Shown here piece after piece: positions 6,645-7,080 of a DNA stretch of 7,080 bases. How positions within the stretch are numbered: the first letter of the stretch is position 1; the number at the start of each line of letters is the position of its first letter. The stretch spans positions 1 to 7,080 of the forward strand of contig JBIINH010000123.1 of assembly GCA_044337585.1 (NCBI GenBank), written 5' to 3'. The stretch comes from CAYSBE01 sp044337585. Lineage in GTDB: Bacteria > Bacteroidota > Bacteroidia > UKL13-3. Made by a program: the position numbers and the translations under genes. The notes beneath the pieces were generated by a model, which saw only the letters and a list, made by a program, of their open reading frames with translations, searched no databases and was not told the DNA's origin.

Positions 6645-7069
6645 CTCTTCATTGCATCCCAATATTCTTTTCCATAGGATACAAATACTTCTTCTCCCGG
6701 CTTTATATTTCTTGTAGCTACAATGTAAGGTTTGCTTTTTATAACTTGGTATTTCGAATTATTTCGCAACCCTTCTACACGTCCAAATCCTGCTGCATCA
6801 TTTGCATAGCGTGCCAATGCCCAAAGTGTGTATTGAGCATCTACACAATTTTTAGCATTCACATAAAAATAATAAGCACCTTTGCCAGGTTGTGATTCAT
6901 TTCGAGCCAGGCACTCTTTCCACGTTAGTTTTTCGCCTTCATATTCACAAACAATTTCTCCTTTTTTAATTGCATGTGTGGTATACAAACCTTTTCCGGA
7001 ATTTGGAATTTGTGATTTTTTTACTTTTAGCATAATCGGTTGCGAATATGCTTTTTTTATTCTAATCAT
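6641..7069 (-). CDS. Small SET-domain protein (putative protein-lysine methyltransferase)
   Basis: The 142-residue product is essentially a lone SET domain, the fold that moves a methyl group from S-adenosylmethionine to protein lysines. The opening SGKGLYTTHAIKKGEIVCEYEGE (24-46) is the classic first SET motif. RYANDAAG (87-94) stands in the place of the RFINHSC motif, followed by NNSKY (103-107). Near the end, NIKPGEEVFVSYGKEYW (121-137) supplies the GEE..SYG motif, with Y132 the likely catalytic tyrosine. There are no pre-SET or post-SET cysteine clusters, which is common in bacterial and viral SET proteins. The substrate is unknown. ATG at 7069 gives 142 residues; the ATG at 7033 (MLKVKKSQIP) gives 130 and still keeps the whole domain, so the start is open. 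It ends tail-to-tail with the cyclophilin gene, the two stops sharing 6641-6644. Its promoter lies outside the window. Confidence 0.88.
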   Translation of the reverse strand: MIRIKKAYSQPIMLKVKKSQIPNSGKGLYTTHAIKKGEIVCEYEGEKLTWKECLARNESQPGKGAYYFYVNAKNCVDAQYTLWALARYANDAAGFGRVEGLRNNSKYQVIKSKPYIVATRNIKPGEEVFVSYGKEYWDAMKS

Positions 7070-7080
7070 CTACGGAATTG

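Overview
The window looks like chromosomal DNA of a member of the Bacteroidota, probably near the Chitinophagales/Sphingobacteriales. The basis is AT-rich DNA with weak or absent Shine-Dalgarno sites, a candidate TAnnTTTG-type -7 element, a large secreted lamin-tail-domain protein of a type typical of this phylum, and protein sequences that read like Bacteroidota family members. No species can be named from the sequence alone.

Layout, left to right. (1) At 34-1404 on the plus strand is a LutB/YkgF-type LUD-domain iron-sulfur protein of lactate oxidation; its usual partners would lie to the left of the window or elsewhere. (2) At 1405-1907 is a small accessory patch. It holds the C-terminal remnant of a Uma2-family (DUF820) nuclease-like gene on the minus strand, fused at its 5' side to a 91-bp repeat. 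That repeat occurs again 123 bp further on (88 of 91 bases identical), and a shortened inverted piece of the same element lies beyond it. (3) At 1908-5297 on the minus strand is a secreted protein of about 1130 residues, with a signal peptide, an N-terminal lectin-like domain, three tandem Ig-like plus lamin-tail modules of about 265 residues each, and a C-terminal FlgD/CHU_C-like Ig domain. (4) A divergent intergenic region of about 140 bp carries candidate promoters. (5) At 5441-6644 on the plus strand is a two-gene unit: a conserved cytosolic protein of unknown function, then, one base after its stop codon, an exported cyclophilin-type peptidyl-prolyl isomerase. (6) At 6641-7069 on the minus strand is a small SET-domain protein whose stop codon overlaps the cyclophilin stop.

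Most of the window is ordinary housekeeping or cell-envelope content. The genes do not form one obvious pathway: lactate oxidation, cell-surface structure, periplasmic protein folding and a SET-type methyltransferase are separate jobs. The only part that looks mobile or rearranged is 1451-1867, where a dispersed-looking repeat has replaced the front of a Uma2 gene and supplies a new in-frame ATG. I see no convincing new multi-gene system; that repeat patch and the unknown 118-residue protein are the best places to look.
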